This document shows, piece by piece, positions 29,012 to 39,963 of a stretch of 64,000 nucleotides of DNA (positions are counted from its first letter, which is position 1; each line of letters starts with the position of its first letter). Under the pieces are notes generated by a model. The model searched no databases, had not been told where the DNA came from, and was given only the letters and a program-made list of their open reading frames with translations. Location of the stretch: the NCBI RefSeq assembly GCF_002902085.1, contig NZ_PPQR01000052.1, positions 1 to 64,000 on the forward strand, read 5' to 3'. The DNA comes from Staphylococcus simiae (lineage in GTDB: Bacteria; Bacillota; Bacilli; Staphylococcales; Staphylococcaceae). Made by a program: the position numbers and the translations under genes.

Positions 29012-30811
29012 TTACATTCGCGACTTATTCAAAGCAACAATTTGCTCTAAATAATATTTTTGTAGTTCTAAGTCACCTATTCTTGATGCTTCCCTTAATT
29101 TTTGTTGCAACGATTCTACCGTTTCTGCGTTTGATTCATTAATAATATTAATATAATCTTCTATTTCATTTTCAAATGGTTCTTCATTCAAATGATACTG
29201 TTCAAAACTAATAAGTGTTTCTCTAACCTCACTCGAATCTACATTTTGAACAATATTACTAATATCATAACGATCATTCTCAGCATAATAATCATGCATG
29301 AGATTAAATATATACTTAAAGTGTGCATTTGTAAAGTCATTTGAATCAACACGTTGATAATAATTTAAAAAGATATCTTTATCATTCATAAGATGTTTTA
29401 TAAATGCGCGTTCAGCTTTTTCTTGTCGGCTTAAATTATCAAATTGTGCCATCCCAACAGGCATATTTGCAGAATTATAATCATAATAAACGTCTGGATA
29501 TTCTGAAGTAAATGAATGATTAAATTGTACTTCATTAGCTAGTTGCTCAGGGCTAATATTAAAAAATGGTGCTATATCATTTAATGCTTTTTGTCTCAAA
29601 ATTGAAGATTTCATTAAAGATATATCTTGAGATAGTTCTTTTAGATAACGTTCATATGACAAATCATTATGCTCAATTTCATCTTTAAGGATGTTAGCCT
29701 TATAGTTTACAAAAGATTTTTTGTCATTTGTAATAAACGCTTGGAACGTGTCACTACCATATTTTCCAATATATTCATCTGGATCCATTCCAGTTGGCAA
29801 TTGGATTGCAAAGACATTGATACCTTGCTGAAGTAAATGTTGACCAGTTTTAAGTGTTGCTTCGCTACCTGCAAAATCGCCGTCAAACATGATTGTAATA
29901 TTTGAAGTCAATTTCTTTATGAAAGTTATATGCTCATCGGATAATTGCGTACCCATCGTTGCTACGACATTTTTTACGCCAGCTTGATCTGCTTTTATCA
30001 CATCCATAAAACCTTCTAATAATACAATTTCGTCATTTTTTCTAATTACTTTACGGGCTTTATCCAAATTATAAAGTAATTTTCTTTTTTGAAATATTGG
30101 TGTTTCAGGACTATTCAAATATTTAGGTTTTTGATTTGTATAGGTTCTACCTGAATATCCAACTATTCTGCCTTGCGCATTTTTAAGTGGAAACATGATT
30201 CTATTTCTAAATCTATCATAATAACTAAAGTTTTCTTCATTACGAGAAAGCAAACCAGCTTCGTACGCCAATTCTGTGTCATAACCTTTTTTTTGTAAAA
30301 AGTCATGACAAAAATGTGAGTTATCAGGTGCAAAGCCAATTCCTCTCTCTTTGATCAAGTCATCAGTAAATCCGCGTTGTTGGAGATATTCTAAAGCTTT
30401 TTCACCTTCAACAGATTTCATTAATGCATATTGATAGAATTCTTGCATTAATTCATGCATTTCTATCATCTTCAAATCATCAGAAGCTATTTGTATTTGC
30501 GATTGTTCAGCGTTATCATTGATATCAACATGAACATTAACTCTGTCTCCTAATTCTTTGACCGCTTCAACAAATGAAATATCTTTAATTTCTTGTGTGA
30601 ATTGAAATACATTACCACCTTTTTTACAACCAAAACAATGACAAATTTGTTTATCTTCAGACACAGTAAATGAAGGTGTTTTTTCATCATGAAAAGGACA
30701 CAAACCGATATAATTGCGTCCTCTTTTTTCTAATTTCACATATTCACTTACCAAATCTAAAATATCTGTCTTATCTTTAATCTCATTTATAACCGATTGT
30801 TCTATTCGCAC
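29012..30811 (-). CDS. dnaG: DNA primase
   Basis: A 599-residue primase making RNA primers at the fork. An N-terminal CHC2 zinc ribbon ([21 protein letters not shown]) is followed by the Toprim domain ([17 protein letters not shown]) and a C-terminal helicase-binding domain. The start is GTG with a GGGTGATTTAAC ribosome site. Confidence 0.98.
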   Translation of the reverse strand: MRIEQSVINEIKDKTDILDLVSEYVKLEKRGRNYIGLCPFHDEKTPSFTVSEDKQICHCFGCKKGGNVFQFTQEIKDISFVEAVKELGDRVNVHVDINDNAEQSQIQIASDDLKMIEMHELMQEFYQYALMKSVEGEKALEYLQQRGFTDDLIKERGIGFAPDNSHFCHDFLQKKGYDTELAYEAGLLSRNEENFSYYDRFRNRIMFPLKNAQGRIVGYSGRTYTNQKPKYLNSPETPIFQKRKLLYNLDKARKVIRKNDEIVLLEGFMDVIKADQAGVKNVVATMGTQLSDEHITFIKKLTSNITIMFDGDFAGSEATLKTGQHLLQQGINVFAIQLPTGMDPDEYIGKYGSDTFQAFITNDKKSFVNYKANILKDEIEHNDLSYERYLKELSQDISLMKSSILRQKALNDIAPFFNISPEQLANEVQFNHSFTSEYPDVYYDYNSANMPVGMAQFDNLSRQEKAERAFIKHLMNDKDIFLNYYQRVDSNDFTNAHFKYIFNLMHDYYAENDRYDISNIVQNVDSSEVRETLISFEQYHLNEEPFENEIEDYINIINESNAETVESLQQKLREASRIGDLELQKYYLEQIVALNKSRM

Positions 30812-30871
30812 GTTAAATCACCCATTACACAGTAGTTATAATATTATACAAAATTAATGGCGAAAAAGAAA

Positions 30872-31690
30872 TCATTTCGATTTATTTTCTTCAATATAGT
30901 GAATAATATCATTTGCTGTTTCTTCTATAGCTTTTTCCGTTACATCTATAACAGGGCAACCAATATCTTTAACGATACTTTCAAAATATTCTAGTTCTTC
31001 TTTAATACGTGCATCCGTTGCATATCGTGCTGAATCACCTAAACCAAGTTGTTTCAGTCTTTCTTTACGAATTCTATTCAACTTTTCTTCACTAATTTTT
31101 AAAGCAATACATTTTGAAGGGTCAATATCATACAAACCATCAGGTGGTGTGACTTCGGGAACAATTGGAACGTTCATTACTTTATAGCTTTTATGAGCAA
31201 GATATTGCGATAAAGGTGTCTTAGATGTTCTAGAAATACCCAATAATACTATATCTGCTTTAGGTAAACCTTTAGGGTCTTTACCATCATCGTATTTAAC
31301 TGCAAATTCTATAGCGTCTATTTTTTTGAAATAGGCATCATCTAAGCGATGGACAATACCTGGTTCATTATAAGGTTCCTCTTCCACTGATTGTGATAAC
31401 AAATCCATTAAAGGACCCATAATATCTACTGATTTTAATTTATATAATGCTACTTTTTCTAGCATATATTGCTTTATTTCAGGTTTAATAAGTGTATAGA
31501 CAATAATTGCATTCTTATCTCTAGCTACTTGAATTACTTCATCTATATCATCGGTGGATTCTATATACGGATATCTTAAAAATTCATTTTTACATTGTTT
31601 TGGATTAAATTGTGATATACCTGCTCTAGCAACTAATTCAGCAGTCTCTCCAATAGAATCAGAAGCTACTAAAATTTTAATATTTTCCAT
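30872..31690 (-). CDS. PPDK regulatory protein-like kinase/phosphorylase (YqfL)
   Basis: A 272-residue DUF299 protein, related to the bifunctional kinase/pyrophosphorylase that regulates pyruvate, phosphate dikinase. P-loop-like [15 protein letters not shown] is at about residue 150, and MNVPIVPEV is also typical. In Bacillus its homologue is encoded with ccpN and modulates gluconeogenic control, which fits the 10-bp spacing here. Whether a PPDK exists in this organism cannot be seen from the window. Confidence 0.9.
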   Translation of the reverse strand: MENIKILVASDSIGETAELVARAGISQFNPKQCKNEFLRYPYIESTDDIDEVIQVARDKNAIIVYTLIKPEIKQYMLEKVALYKLKSVDIMGPLMDLLSQSVEEEPYNEPGIVHRLDDAYFKKIDAIEFAVKYDDGKDPKGLPKADIVLLGISRTSKTPLSQYLAHKSYKVMNVPIVPEVTPPDGLYDIDPSKCIALKISEEKLNRIRKERLKQLGLGDSARYATDARIKEELEYFESIVKDIGCPVIDVTEKAIEETANDIIHYIEENKSK

Positions 31691-31700
31691 TATTCCCCAC

Positions 31701-32324
31701 CTATTCTTTATATAATGATACGATTAATTTAGTTATAGTAGTTTTTGATATTCTACCAATCACTTCATATTTATGATTCTCTTTTCTACGAACAATCGGA
31801 ATTGAATCGATTTCTTTTTCAATCATCTGATCTGCTGCATAGATAAGTAATTCACTTTCTTCTAAAAATGTCACATTAGGCATACGTGTCATATTTATAC
31901 TTATTGGAAGTTGATGAATATCTGAACCAATCATAGATGCGCGCAATAAATCTTTTCTAGAACAGACACCTATAAAATCATTATTATCATTAATAATAAA
32001 TAATGTACTGACATCTTCTAAAAAAATAGTACATATTGCATCGTATACTGTCGTACTTTCTTTTAACACTACAGGGTGAGACATATAGTCTTTAACTTCA
32101 AATTGTCTTAGTTTGTCATTAAATAATTTATCCTTTGATTTACCAGAATAATAATAGCCAACGCGCGGGCGTGCTTCGAGAAATCCTGACATCGTTAATA
32201 TAGCTAAATCTGGTCGTAATGTAGCTCTAGTGAGATTTAACTTTTCAGCAATATGTTCCCCTGTAATAGGTCCTTGATCTTTTACAATTTCAATGATGCG
32301 TTCTTGTCTTTGATTAAGTTCTAT
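31701..32324 (-). CDS. ccpN: Transcriptional repressor CcpN (HTH + two CBS domains), ATA start
   Basis: The ATG-started frame covers only 163 residues (31701-32192) and has just the CBS pair. Reading upstream in the same frame gives [31 protein letters not shown] and [13 protein letters not shown], the complete N-terminal winged helix of CcpN. The frame is closed by TGA seven bases before ATA, leaving no ATG, GTG or TTG. ATA (32324) lies 4 bp after GGGGTGAGG and behind a promoter. CcpN represses gluconeogenic genes in Bacillus. An alternative start is the ATT about 11 codons further in. Confidence 0.8.
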   Translation of the reverse strand: MELNQRQERIIEIVKDQGPITGEHIAEKLNLTRATLRPDLAILTMSGFLEARPRVGYYYSGKSKDKLFNDKLRQFEVKDYMSHPVVLKESTTVYDAICTIFLEDVSTLFIINDNNDFIGVCSRKDLLRASMIGSDIHQLPISINMTRMPNVTFLEESELLIYAADQMIEKEIDSIPIVRRKENHKYEVIGRISKTTITKLIVSLYKE

Positions 32325-32354
32325 AGGTCCTCACCCCTCTTATATTCACATATT

Positions 32355-32383
32355 ATTATACCTATATTTGGAGATTGTCTCAA
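32355..32383 (-). promoter_or_regulatory. Promoter of ccpN-yqfL
   Basis: TTGAGA, 17 bp, TATAAT on the minus strand, a near-consensus SigA promoter. Transcription would begin near 32347, about 23 nt before the ATA start and just upstream of its ribosome site. Confidence 0.7.
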
Positions 32384-32398
32384 TCACATTAATTTTAC

Positions 32399-32427
32399 TT
32401 GCCTTTAAAATATCTTTCAATTAGAAT
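32399..32427 (+). promoter_or_regulatory. Promoter of glyS
   Basis: TTGCCT, 17 bp, TAGAAT on the plus strand, divergent from the ccpN promoter. It precedes the T-box leader. Confidence 0.6.
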
Positions 32428-32433
32428 ATATGT

Positions 32434-32640
32434 ACAGCGAGTTAAGGATAGTGTAAGCTTAACAACTATTTTGGCATACTATATATAATAAATTAAAAGC
32501 GAGTGTATTCACTAATTTGGGTGGAACCGCGGGTTAAAAAATGTAAATTATTTTGTATTTAATACAAATAAAATAATAACTCGTCCCATGGAAGTAAAGT
32601 ATTTGCAATAATACTGTTATTTTCCATGGGACGTTTTTAT
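32434..32640 (+). promoter_or_regulatory. Glycyl-tRNA T-box leader
   Basis: The T-box sequence GGGTGGAACCGCGGG (32519-32533) is followed by a terminator whose stem is CGTCCCATGG (32582-32591) and CCATGGGACG (32624-32633) with a TTTTT tail. A glycine GGC codon at 32473-32475 lies in the expected Stem I specifier region. Uncharged tRNA-Gly should stabilise the antiterminator and turn on glyS. Confidence 0.9.
32582..32638 (+). terminator. Leader terminator of the glyS T-box
   Basis: CGTCCCATGGAA pairs with TTCCATGGGACG, loop about 30 nt, then TTTTT, placed between the T-box bulge and the glyS ribosome site. Confidence 0.85.
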
Positions 32641-32655
32641 GTATAAGGAGAGAAA

Positions 32656-34050
32656 ATGATGACAAAAGATATGGATACAATTGTTTCACTAGCTAAGCAC
32701 AGAGGTTTTGTATTTCCAGGTAGTGATATCTATGGCGGTTTATCAAACACTTGGGATTATGGTCCATTAGGTGTTGAATTAAAAAATAATATTAAGAGAG
32801 CTTGGTGGCAAAAATTTATTACTCAATCACCTTATAATGTTGGTATTGATGCCGCTATTCTAATGAATCCAAAAGTTTGGGAAGCATCTGGACATTTAAA
32901 TAACTTTAATGACCCAATGATTGATAATAAAGATAGTAAGATTCGTTACAGAGCTGACAAACTAATTGAAGATTATATGCAAGATGTCAAAGGTGATGAA
33001 AACTTTATCGCTGATGGTTTAAGCTTTGACGAAATGAAACGTATTATTGATGAAGAAAATATCGTATGTCCTGTAAGTAAAACTGCCAATTGGACTGACA
33101 TTCGCCAATTTAACTTAATGTTCAAGACATTCCAAGGTGTTACTGAAGATTCAACAAATGAAATTTTCTTACGCCCAGAAACTGCACAAGGTATTTTTGT
33201 CAACTATAAAAACGTTCAACGTTCAATGCGTAAAAAATTACCATTTGGTATTGGACAAGTTGGTAAATCATTCCGTAATGAAATTACACCAGGCAACTTC
33301 ATCTTTAGAACACGTGAGTTTGAACAAATGGAACTTGAATTTTTCTGTAAACCAGGTGAAGAAATCGAATGGCAAAATTATTGGAAAACATTTGCAAGTG
33401 ATTGGTTAACAAATTTAAATATGAACAGTGAAAATATGAGATTACGTGATCATGATGAAGATGAATTATCACACTACTCAAATGCAACAACTGATATCGA
33501 ATATAAATTCCCATTTGGTTGGGGTGAACTATGGGGTATCGCAAGTCGTACGGACTTTGACCTACGCCAACATGCAGAACATTCAGGTGAAGATTTCAGA
33601 TACCATGATCCTGAAACAAATGAAAAATACATCCCATATTGTATTGAACCATCATTAGGTGCTGATCGTGTTACTTTAGCATTCCTATGTGATGCATATG
33701 ACGAAGAAGGTGTAGAAGGTAGCAAAGATGCTCGTACAGTCTTACACTTCCACCCTGCAATAGCGCCATATAAAGCTGCTATATTACCATTAAGCAAAAA
33801 ATTATCTGGTGAAGCGATTAAAATTTTTGAAGAGTTAAGCTCTAAATTCTCAATCGATTTTGATGAGTCACAATCAATTGGTAAAAGATATCGTCGACAA
33901 GACGAAATCGGTACGCCATACTGTATTACTTTTGACTTCGATTCATTAGAAGACAACCAAGTTACAGTTCGTGATAGAGATTCAATGGAACAAGTACGTA
34001 TGCCAATTTCAGAATTAGAAACATTCTTAGCTGAAAAAATTAAATTTTAA
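32656..34050 (+). CDS. glyS: Glycyl-tRNA synthetase, single-chain (class II)
   Basis: A 464-residue homodimeric alpha2 GlyRS charging tRNA-Gly. N-terminal [21 protein letters not shown] is the family signature. Class II motif 2 is [22 protein letters not shown] and motif 3 is [16 protein letters not shown]-terminal anticodon-binding domain follows. Two ATGs are adjacent; the ribosome site AAGGAG supports either. It is the only long plus-strand gene in this half of the window and is switched by its T-box. Confidence 0.98.
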   Translation: MMTKDMDTIVSLAKHRGFVFPGSDIYGGLSNTWDYGPLGVELKNNIKRAWWQKFITQSPYNVGIDAAILMNPKVWEASGHLNNFNDPMIDNKDSKIRYRADKLIEDYMQDVKGDENFIADGLSFDEMKRIIDEENIVCPVSKTANWTDIRQFNLMFKTFQGVTEDSTNEIFLRPETAQGIFVNYKNVQRSMRKKLPFGIGQVGKSFRNEITPGNFIFRTREFEQMELEFFCKPGEEIEWQNYWKTFASDWLTNLNMNSENMRLRDHDEDELSHYSNATTDIEYKFPFGWGELWGIASRTDFDLRQHAEHSGEDFRYHDPETNEKYIPYCIEPSLGADRVTLAFLCDAYDEEGVEGSKDARTVLHFHPAIAPYKAAILPLSKKLSGEAIKIFEELSSKFSIDFDESQSIGKRYRRQDEIGTPYCITFDFDSLEDNQVTVRDRDSMEQVRMPISELETFLAEKIKF

Positions 34051-34064
34051 GTTATAGCATAATT

Positions 34065-34105
34065 AAAAGCGTAAGATACACCTTCGTGGTAAGTCTTACG
34101 CTTTT
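34065..34105. terminator. Convergent terminator between glyS and recO
   Basis: AAAAGCGTAAGA pairs with TCTTACGCTTTT around a 17-nt loop. T runs on both strands serve both converging genes. Its right arm overlaps the recO stop codon. Confidence 0.9.
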
Positions 34106-34859
34106 ATTGATTTTCTAATCTTTTTAATTGATTAATTAATTTTTGACTTTTAAAAAACATGCCTGCATATTCTCTATAAAGCATGATTAACAAATCCGAC
34201 ATTTCATCTAATATATCTTGGGCGATATTTAGAGAATTCATTTTGTCGATTGGTAACTTTTGTAGTATGTCTAATAAGTATAATGTTTTATTAGATATCA
34301 TAACTGCATGTGGGTCTTGATAAGCTACGTTTTTAGATATTGTCCCATCAAATTTGAAACTATAACCAACTAATTGTGATTGATCTTCATTACCAGTAAC
34401 AATACAATGGTCAAATGACGCTGTGAAACCAAATCGATTCATACATTTCAACAATACAATAATAGATAATAATTGTGCTGACGTGTCTTGTTCAATTTTT
34501 GTTAACACAAATTGTAGTAATTGATAATTATAAGGAGAAATATCGCCTTCATCCATAGAACGATCAATCGTTTCAGCAGCTAAAGAAGCATAACTACTTA
34601 CATATAAATCCATTTGTAGTTTATAGTGCTGATTGATTACATCTACAGAATTAAGAGTTCCCATGCCCCGCCATTGATTATATATAAACAAACCATCCAC
34701 AAACATTTGCGTCTGTGCTTGCAAGCCAGTTTTAACTTTTTTAGCTCTTCTTGCCATTAAGGGTACTTTAGCACCATGTTCATTTAATATAGTAATTACT
34801 TTATCAGATTCTCCATAATCAATAGCTTTTATTATAATGCCTTTTTGTCGCATTAGCAT
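34104..34859 (-). CDS. recO: DNA repair protein RecO
   Basis: A 251-residue RecO that loads RecA on SSB-coated DNA with RecF/RecR. It has an N-terminal OB-fold ([20 protein letters not shown]) and a helical C-terminal domain with an atypical zinc region: only scattered cysteines remain (CMNRF, DHCIV). Last gene of the era-recO group; it lies 22 bp after era. Confidence 0.94.
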   Translation of the reverse strand: MLMRQKGIIIKAIDYGESDKVITILNEHGAKVPLMARRAKKVKTGLQAQTQMFVDGLFIYNQWRGMGTLNSVDVINQHYKLQMDLYVSSYASLAAETIDRSMDEGDISPYNYQLLQFVLTKIEQDTSAQLLSIIVLLKCMNRFGFTASFDHCIVTGNEDQSQLVGYSFKFDGTISKNVAYQDPHAVMISNKTLYLLDILQKLPIDKMNSLNIAQDILDEMSDLLIMLYREYAGMFFKSQKLINQLKRLENQ

Positions 34860-34880
34860 TGCACTTCACCACTCTCAAGA

Positions 34881-35780
34881 TTAATCTTGATCTTCAATAT
34901 ATCCAATTTGGCGAATGAAGTTTACTTTATTTCTCCAATCTTTTTGAACCTTAACCCATAACTCTAGATAAACTTTTGAACCAAGTAACATTTCAATATC
35001 TCGTCTTGCACGTTTACCCACTTCTTTAAGTTTTTTACCACCTTTACCTATGACAATTCCTTTTTGTGAATCTCGTTCAACATAAATTGTCGCTTCAATA
35101 TGTACACGATCTTCACTTTCTTTAACCATACGATCAACATTAACACCAATAGCATGCGGAATTTCTTCACTAGTTAAATGTAAAATCTTTTCTCTTATAA
35201 TTTCACTTACGACAAATTGTTCAGGATGATCAGAAATTTGATCATCTGGATAATATTTAGGACCTTCAGGTAAATATGTTTTTAATACGTCTATAAAATG
35301 ATCGACATTTAAACCTTCTAGGGCAGAAATAGGAACAATTTCTGTAAAGTCCATATATTTTTGATAGGCTTCTATTTTAGGCATAAGCTCATCAGGATGG
35401 ACTAAATCTATTTTGTTTAAGACTAAAAAGACAGGTGTTTTAACATTTTTCAACATTTCTATAATATACTCATCGCCACGTCCGATATCTTCATTGGCAT
35501 TAACCATAAACATGATAGCATCTATTTCAGAAAGTGTATTTTTAGCTACTCTCATCATATAGTCTCCTAATTTATGCTTAGGTTTATGGATTCCCGGTGT
35601 ATCAATAAAGATGATTTGCGCATCATCTCGTGTCATGACACCTTGAATTTTATTTCTAGTAGTCTGAGCTTTATCAGACATGATTGCAATTTTATGACCA
35701 ATTACTCTATTTACAAATGTTGATTTTCCAACATTAGGTCTACCGATAATTGATACAAATCCTGATTTATGTTCTGTCAT
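34881..35780 (-). CDS. era: GTPase Era
   Basis: A 299-residue essential GTPase that binds 16S rRNA near the 3' end during 30S assembly. G1 [10 protein letters not shown]3 DTPG (in [12 protein letters not shown]), G4 NKID and a C-terminal KH domain ([17 protein letters not shown]) are present. It starts one base after the cdd stop codon, showing an operon. Confidence 0.98.
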   Translation of the reverse strand: MTEHKSGFVSIIGRPNVGKSTFVNRVIGHKIAIMSDKAQTTRNKIQGVMTRDDAQIIFIDTPGIHKPKHKLGDYMMRVAKNTLSEIDAIMFMVNANEDIGRGDEYIIEMLKNVKTPVFLVLNKIDLVHPDELMPKIEAYQKYMDFTEIVPISALEGLNVDHFIDVLKTYLPEGPKYYPDDQISDHPEQFVVSEIIREKILHLTSEEIPHAIGVNVDRMVKESEDRVHIEATIYVERDSQKGIVIGKGGKKLKEVGKRARRDIEMLLGSKVYLELWVKVQKDWRNKVNFIRQIGYIEDQD

Positions 35781-36185
35781 CTATTTTAAATCCTTTCCTG
35801 AAAATCCAAATGGTAATAATTCTTCTACAGTCATTGTTACTACATCGCCGTTATGATTAGTCATATAGATAGGCATATCATCATCACATAATTCTTTCAA
35901 CACTTGTCTACATGCCCCACATGGTGAAGACGGCTCATCAGCATCAACGGTTACTGTCATAGATTCAAAATCACCTGGTCGATAACCTTGCGATATCGCT
36001 GCAACTAAACTTGATCTCTCTGCACAAATTGATAATGGGTATGATGCATTTTCGACATTAACACCATAAAATGTTCTACCATCTTTAGCTTTTAAGTAAG
36101 CACCTACTTTAAAATTACTATATGGCGCATAAGCTTCTTGTTGGGCTTTTCTAACTTCTTGAAAATAATGTGGTTGGTAACTCAT
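35781..36185 (-). CDS. cdd: Cytidine deaminase
   Basis: A 134-residue small tetrameric cytidine/deoxycytidine deaminase. Zinc ligands are in SICAERSSL (catalytic Glu after CA) and SSPCGACRQVL. YPLSI and VNVENAS are family features. Located in the conserved dgkA-cdd-era order, with the GAGGAGAATTG ribosome site. Confidence 0.97.
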   Translation of the reverse strand: MSYQPHYFQEVRKAQQEAYAPYSNFKVGAYLKAKDGRTFYGVNVENASYPLSICAERSSLVAAISQGYRPGDFESMTVTVDADEPSSPCGACRQVLKELCDDDMPIYMTNHNGDVVTMTVEELLPFGFSGKDLK

Positions 36186-36197
36186 TCAATTCTCCTC

Positions 36198-36542
36198 CTA
36201 AAATAGCGCAATAAAATATGGTACAAATACAATTAAACCGATAATTAAAGCCAAAATAGAAACAATTAGCACACTGAAGGCTGCAATATCTTTAGCAAAT
36301 TTAGCAAACTCATGATATTCAGTTGTTACTAAATCAACAACATATTCAATTGACGTATTTAGTGCTTCAACAGTTAATACCAATGCAATGGCTATAAGAA
36401 TAAATATCCACTCATGTGAATCAATTTTAAAAATAAAACCAAATACAATAGCAACAATCATGACAAATATATGCAATAAAAATTTGTGATCTTTCTGCAA
36501 TAATACTTTCAATCCATCAAGAGCGTATTTAAAGCGTTTCAT
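36198..36542 (-). CDS. dgkA: Undecaprenol/diacylglycerol kinase
   Basis: A 114-residue integral membrane kinase with three helices. VEALNTSIEYVVDLVT is the conserved family motif containing the catalytic glutamates. Gram-positive members phosphorylate undecaprenol for cell-wall carrier recycling. The start overlaps the end of ybeY by one base. Confidence 0.94.
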   Translation of the reverse strand: MKRFKYALDGLKVLLQKDHKFLLHIFVMIVAIVFGFIFKIDSHEWIFILIAIALVLTVEALNTSIEYVVDLVTTEYHEFAKFAKDIAAFSVLIVSILALIIGLIVFVPYFIALF

Positions 36543-37012
36543 TATACATCTCTCGTTAAACCATAAGCGTTTAATATAGCATCTTGGCGACCAAACATTT
36601 GTTGTTCGTCTTCGGTAGTCATGTGATCATATCCCAATAAATGCAGAAATCCATGAAGTGCTAAAAATCCTAATTCTCGTTCGAATGAGTGTCCATAATT
36701 ATCAGCTTGTTCTTGAGCAACGTCTGTACAAATAATAATATCCCCAAGTACTCGAGGAATATCAAAATCATTAAAATCAATTTCTGGTTCATCTTCTTCT
36801 AACGCAAATGAAATGACATCAGTCACTTTATCTTTATCACGATAAGTGCGATTGATTGTTTGTATTTCTTCTTTATCTACAAAAGTTACTGATAATTCAG
36901 CTTCTTCATCAATTTGTTCTTGTTGTTTAGCAAAATTCAATAGCTCTTCAATTTGATGATACCACTCTTCTTTTACTAGGTTAGTATGGTCACTAAAATC
37001 AATAGTAAACAT
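36542..37012 (-). CDS. ybeY: Endoribonuclease YbeY
   Basis: A 156-residue metal-dependent RNase with the [11 protein letters not shown] zinc motif (three histidines). It functions in 16S rRNA 3'-end processing and quality control. The next gene upstream is phoH, ending one base before its ATG, as in most Firmicutes. Confidence 0.96.
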   Translation of the reverse strand: MFTIDFSDHTNLVKEEWYHQIEELLNFAKQQEQIDEEAELSVTFVDKEEIQTINRTYRDKDKVTDVISFALEEDEPEIDFNDFDIPRVLGDIIICTDVAQEQADNYGHSFERELGFLALHGFLHLLGYDHMTTEDEQQMFGRQDAILNAYGLTRDV

Positions 37013-37960
37013 TTAGCCCTCTCCTTCATATTGTTCAATTATTTTACTTACTAATGGATGTCTCACTACATCGCTTTGATCTAGTTTTAAAATACTAATA
37101 CCTTTAACACCGTGTAATTTATTCACAGCTTCTTTCAAACCACTTTTAACACCTTTAGGTAAATCTATTTGTGTTTGATCCCCAGTCACAACCATCTTAG
37201 AACCAAACCCAAGTCGTGTTAAGAACATTTTCATTTGGGCATGTGTTGTATTTTGGGCTTCATCTAATATAACAAACGCATCATCTAATGTACGTCCTCT
37301 CATATAAGCTAATGGTGCAATTTCAATAATTCCACGTTCAATAAAACGTTCTGTTTGTTCTCTACCTAAAACTGTGTTTAAACCATCATATAAAGGTCTT
37401 AAGTATGGATCTACTTTTTCTTTTAAATCTCCAGGTAAGAATCCTAATGACTCACCAGCTTCTACTGCAGGTCTAGTCAATACAATTCGTTTAACATTAC
37501 CTTTTCTTAATTGTTGTGCTGCATATACTACAGCTAAGAATGTTTTACCTGTACCTGCTGGTCCAATACCGAATACCAAATCATTATTTTTCATGGCATT
37601 AATATACATGCGTTGACCCATTGTCTTGGCTCTTATAGTTTTACCATAGGCATCTTTTGTGATTTCTTCCTCATACAAATCTATTAAATGTTGTATCGTA
37701 TTGTTATGAGCCATTTGAATAGCTGCTTCTACATCTTTCAAAGTAATATTATTACCTAACTCTATTACTTTCAATAAATTCCTTAATACTGATTCTGCTT
37801 TTTCAACATTTTCGACATTAGCACCTTTTACAGCAATTTCTTGACCTCTTGCATGGATGACAACATCGAAACTTTCCTCGATAGCTTTTAAATGTTCATC
37901 GTTATTACCAATTAAAGCTTGAGATTGATTCATATTGTCTATTTGTATAATTCCAGGCAT
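37013..37960 (-). CDS. PhoH-like ATPase
   Basis: A 315-residue PhoH/YbeZ-family ATPase. An N-terminal KH-like segment is followed by the nucleotide site: Walker A GPAGTGKTFLAV and Walker B FVILDEAQN. VTGDQTQIDLP is a family motif. It is always next to YbeY and probably helps its RNA work. No phosphate-regulation signal is visible nearby. Confidence 0.93.
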   Translation of the reverse strand: MPGIIQIDNMNQSQALIGNNDEHLKAIEESFDVVIHARGQEIAVKGANVENVEKAESVLRNLLKVIELGNNITLKDVEAAIQMAHNNTIQHLIDLYEEEITKDAYGKTIRAKTMGQRMYINAMKNNDLVFGIGPAGTGKTFLAVVYAAQQLRKGNVKRIVLTRPAVEAGESLGFLPGDLKEKVDPYLRPLYDGLNTVLGREQTERFIERGIIEIAPLAYMRGRTLDDAFVILDEAQNTTHAQMKMFLTRLGFGSKMVVTGDQTQIDLPKGVKSGLKEAVNKLHGVKGISILKLDQSDVVRHPLVSKIIEQYEGEG

Positions 37961-38189
37961 ACATGCGCTCCTTTTCTATTAAACTACTATTTTAATTATT
38001 GTCATATCTTATTAATTATATCATGCAATGTATGTAAATTAACGTCTTTAACTTTAGTTATTATTATTTCTTTATATTTAAAAGTCTACTAGAGACTGAA
38101 TCGTTTCACAAATGTTAAAACTCTATCAATTATAACTACTCATATTGTTAGTTAACTAAATTTAATTGTGAATTAAAGCAACAATTTCA

Positions 38190-38228
38190 GTCAAAAAATA
38201 AGGAGCTAAATTAGCTTTAGCCCCTCAT
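38190..38228 (-). terminator. Terminator of the floA operon
   Basis: AGGAGCTAAA (38201-38210) pairs with TTTAGCCCCT (38216-38225) and the minus-strand tail is TATTTTTTG. It lies 15 bp after the stop of the membrane-anchored unknown gene. Confidence 0.75.
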
Positions 38229-38239
38229 TAGTTTCACTA

Positions 38240-38941
38240 TTATAATTGTTTTGGTTTATTAAGAACTTCTGACCATATCATGCCATTAATAATTTCATCA
38301 CTATCAAATTGGAATGGTGAATGCGTCATATTTTTTTCGACATTTTGAGAATTTAATAATTGCTTTAACTTTATGCGTTTTGTACGTTCAGATAAATATT
38401 TATCTTCAATGATATGACGCGCTCTTTTTTCCATTAAAGCAAGTTGTTTTTCTTTCTCTTTATCAATGTCGCTTCGTATCATTTTAATGTCATCTTTTAG
38501 TGATTGTTCTAATTGACGTTTGATTTCATCAGAATTTTCATCTCTAGTCATAGACTGTCTTGGATTATTATGATTATCTTTATGACTCGGTTTACTTTGT
38601 GTCATAGTAGGTTGATATTCTGGACTAGGTTTAGATGACTCTGTAAAAACTTTACGTTCTTTTGTTGAATCTTTTGTTGATTCATTATCAAATAATGGGG
38701 GTAACGTATCATCAATTTTACGCTTTGATTTCTTTTTATCTTCCCCATCATTTAACTCATCACTAATTTCTTTAAATGTACGCTCAATTTGTTCAAAGAA
38801 ACCACCTTTTTCAGGTCGTTTTTCTTCAGGTGTTTTTTGAGGTGGTTTTTGATTTTGTCTATCTTTATGACTATTTTCACGCATCGTAGTAATGATAGAA
38901 ATGATTACCGATATGACAAAAATTATAATACCGATATTCAT
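38240..38941 (-). CDS. Membrane-anchored charged protein next to FloA, function unknown
   Basis: A 233-residue protein with one N-terminal helix (about residues 3-20) and a long, very hydrophilic body rich in Lys, Glu, Asp, Ser and Pro (disordered, about 25-145). A helical charged segment follows (about 150-205), then the C-terminal motif FDSDEIINGMIWSEVL. The sequence suggests an anchor and a flexible scaffold. It begins 15 bp after floA, so a partner role for the flotillin is a reasonable inference. I know no characterised family. Confidence 0.75.
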   Translation of the reverse strand: MNIGIIIFVISVIISIITTMRENSHKDRQNQKPPQKTPEEKRPEKGGFFEQIERTFKEISDELNDGEDKKKSKRKIDDTLPPLFDNESTKDSTKERKVFTESSKPSPEYQPTMTQSKPSHKDNHNNPRQSMTRDENSDEIKRQLEQSLKDDIKMIRSDIDKEKEKQLALMEKRARHIIEDKYLSERTKRIKLKQLLNSQNVEKNMTHSPFQFDSDEIINGMIWSEVLNKPKQL

Positions 38942-38956
38942 TTAACCACCTCGTTT

Positions 38957-39946
38957 TTATTGTTCAGGTGTTTCATCATCATTTTGATCAGTTCGCTTAT
39001 TAATAGCGTTTCTCATACCAGTATCTGCTTCAATATTTTTTAAATTGTAATAATCCTTAACTGAAATATTTCCTGATCTCAATGCTTCAGCCATTGCAAG
39101 AGGTACTTCTGATTCGGCTTCAACAACTTTGGCATGCATTTCTTGCACACGTGCTTTCATTTCTTGTTCAGTTGCAACAGCCATCGCTCTTCTCTCTTCA
39201 GCTTTAGCTTGTGCAATATTCTTGTCAGCCAATGCTTGTTCTGTTTGTAAATCTGCACCAATATTTTTACTTATGTCTACGTCAGCAATATCTATTGATA
39301 AAATTTCAAATGCAGTACCAGAGTCTAGACCTTTACTTAACACAGTTTTAGAGATATTGTCTGGATTTTCAAGAACTTGTGTATGATGCTCACTTGAACC
39401 AATAGTAGAAACGATACCTTCACCAACACGAGCAATGATAGTTTCTTCACCAGCACCACCTACTAAACGTGCAATATTAGCTCTTACTGTAATACGTGCT
39501 TTCGCTTTAACTTCAATACCGTTCATTGCAACACCAGCGATAAATGGTGTTTCAATCACTTTTGGGTTAACTGACATTTGTACTGCTTCTAATACATCTC
39601 TTCCGGCAAGATCTATTGCAGCCGCGCGTTCAAATGGTAAATCTATATCAGCACGTTGAGCTGCAATATTAGCATCTACTACTCTATCAACATTACCACC
39701 AGCTAAATAATGTGATTCTAATTGATTTGTAGTAAGTACCAAGCCAGCTTTATGAGCTTTAATTAAAGGTGCAATGACCTTTCTTGGAGATACACGACGT
39801 AAACGCATACCTACTAATGTACCAATTCCTACATGAACTCCTGCTGCTAATGCTGAAATCCACAACCCAATAGGTACAAATGAAAATAAAATTAATAATG
39901 CGACTATGATGATAACCGCAATAACGATAAAGCTAACACTTAACAT
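38957..39946 (-). CDS. floA: Flotillin-like protein FloA
   Basis: A 329-residue SPFH-domain protein of bacterial functional membrane microdomains. An N-terminal hydrophobic hairpin (about 5-45) is followed by the SPFH domain and a heptad/alanine-glutamate rich stretch (about 215-290: [18 protein letters not shown]). The length equals S. aureus FloA. It lies 17 bp after the nfeD-like gene in the classic nfeD-floA arrangement. Confidence 0.96.
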   Translation of the reverse strand: MLSVSFIVIAVIIIVALLILFSFVPIGLWISALAAGVHVGIGTLVGMRLRRVSPRKVIAPLIKAHKAGLVLTTNQLESHYLAGGNVDRVVDANIAAQRADIDLPFERAAAIDLAGRDVLEAVQMSVNPKVIETPFIAGVAMNGIEVKAKARITVRANIARLVGGAGEETIIARVGEGIVSTIGSSEHHTQVLENPDNISKTVLSKGLDSGTAFEILSIDIADVDISKNIGADLQTEQALADKNIAQAKAEERRAMAVATEQEMKARVQEMHAKVVEAESEVPLAMAEALRSGNISVKDYYNLKNIEADTGMRNAINKRTDQNDDETPEQ

Positions 39947-39963
39947 ATAATCTCTCCTTATTT

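Noticed and set aside
33137-33956. Several frames on both strands inside glyS, up to 160 residues
   Set aside because: They are shadows of the glyS coding sequence. GlyS is complete and highly conserved.
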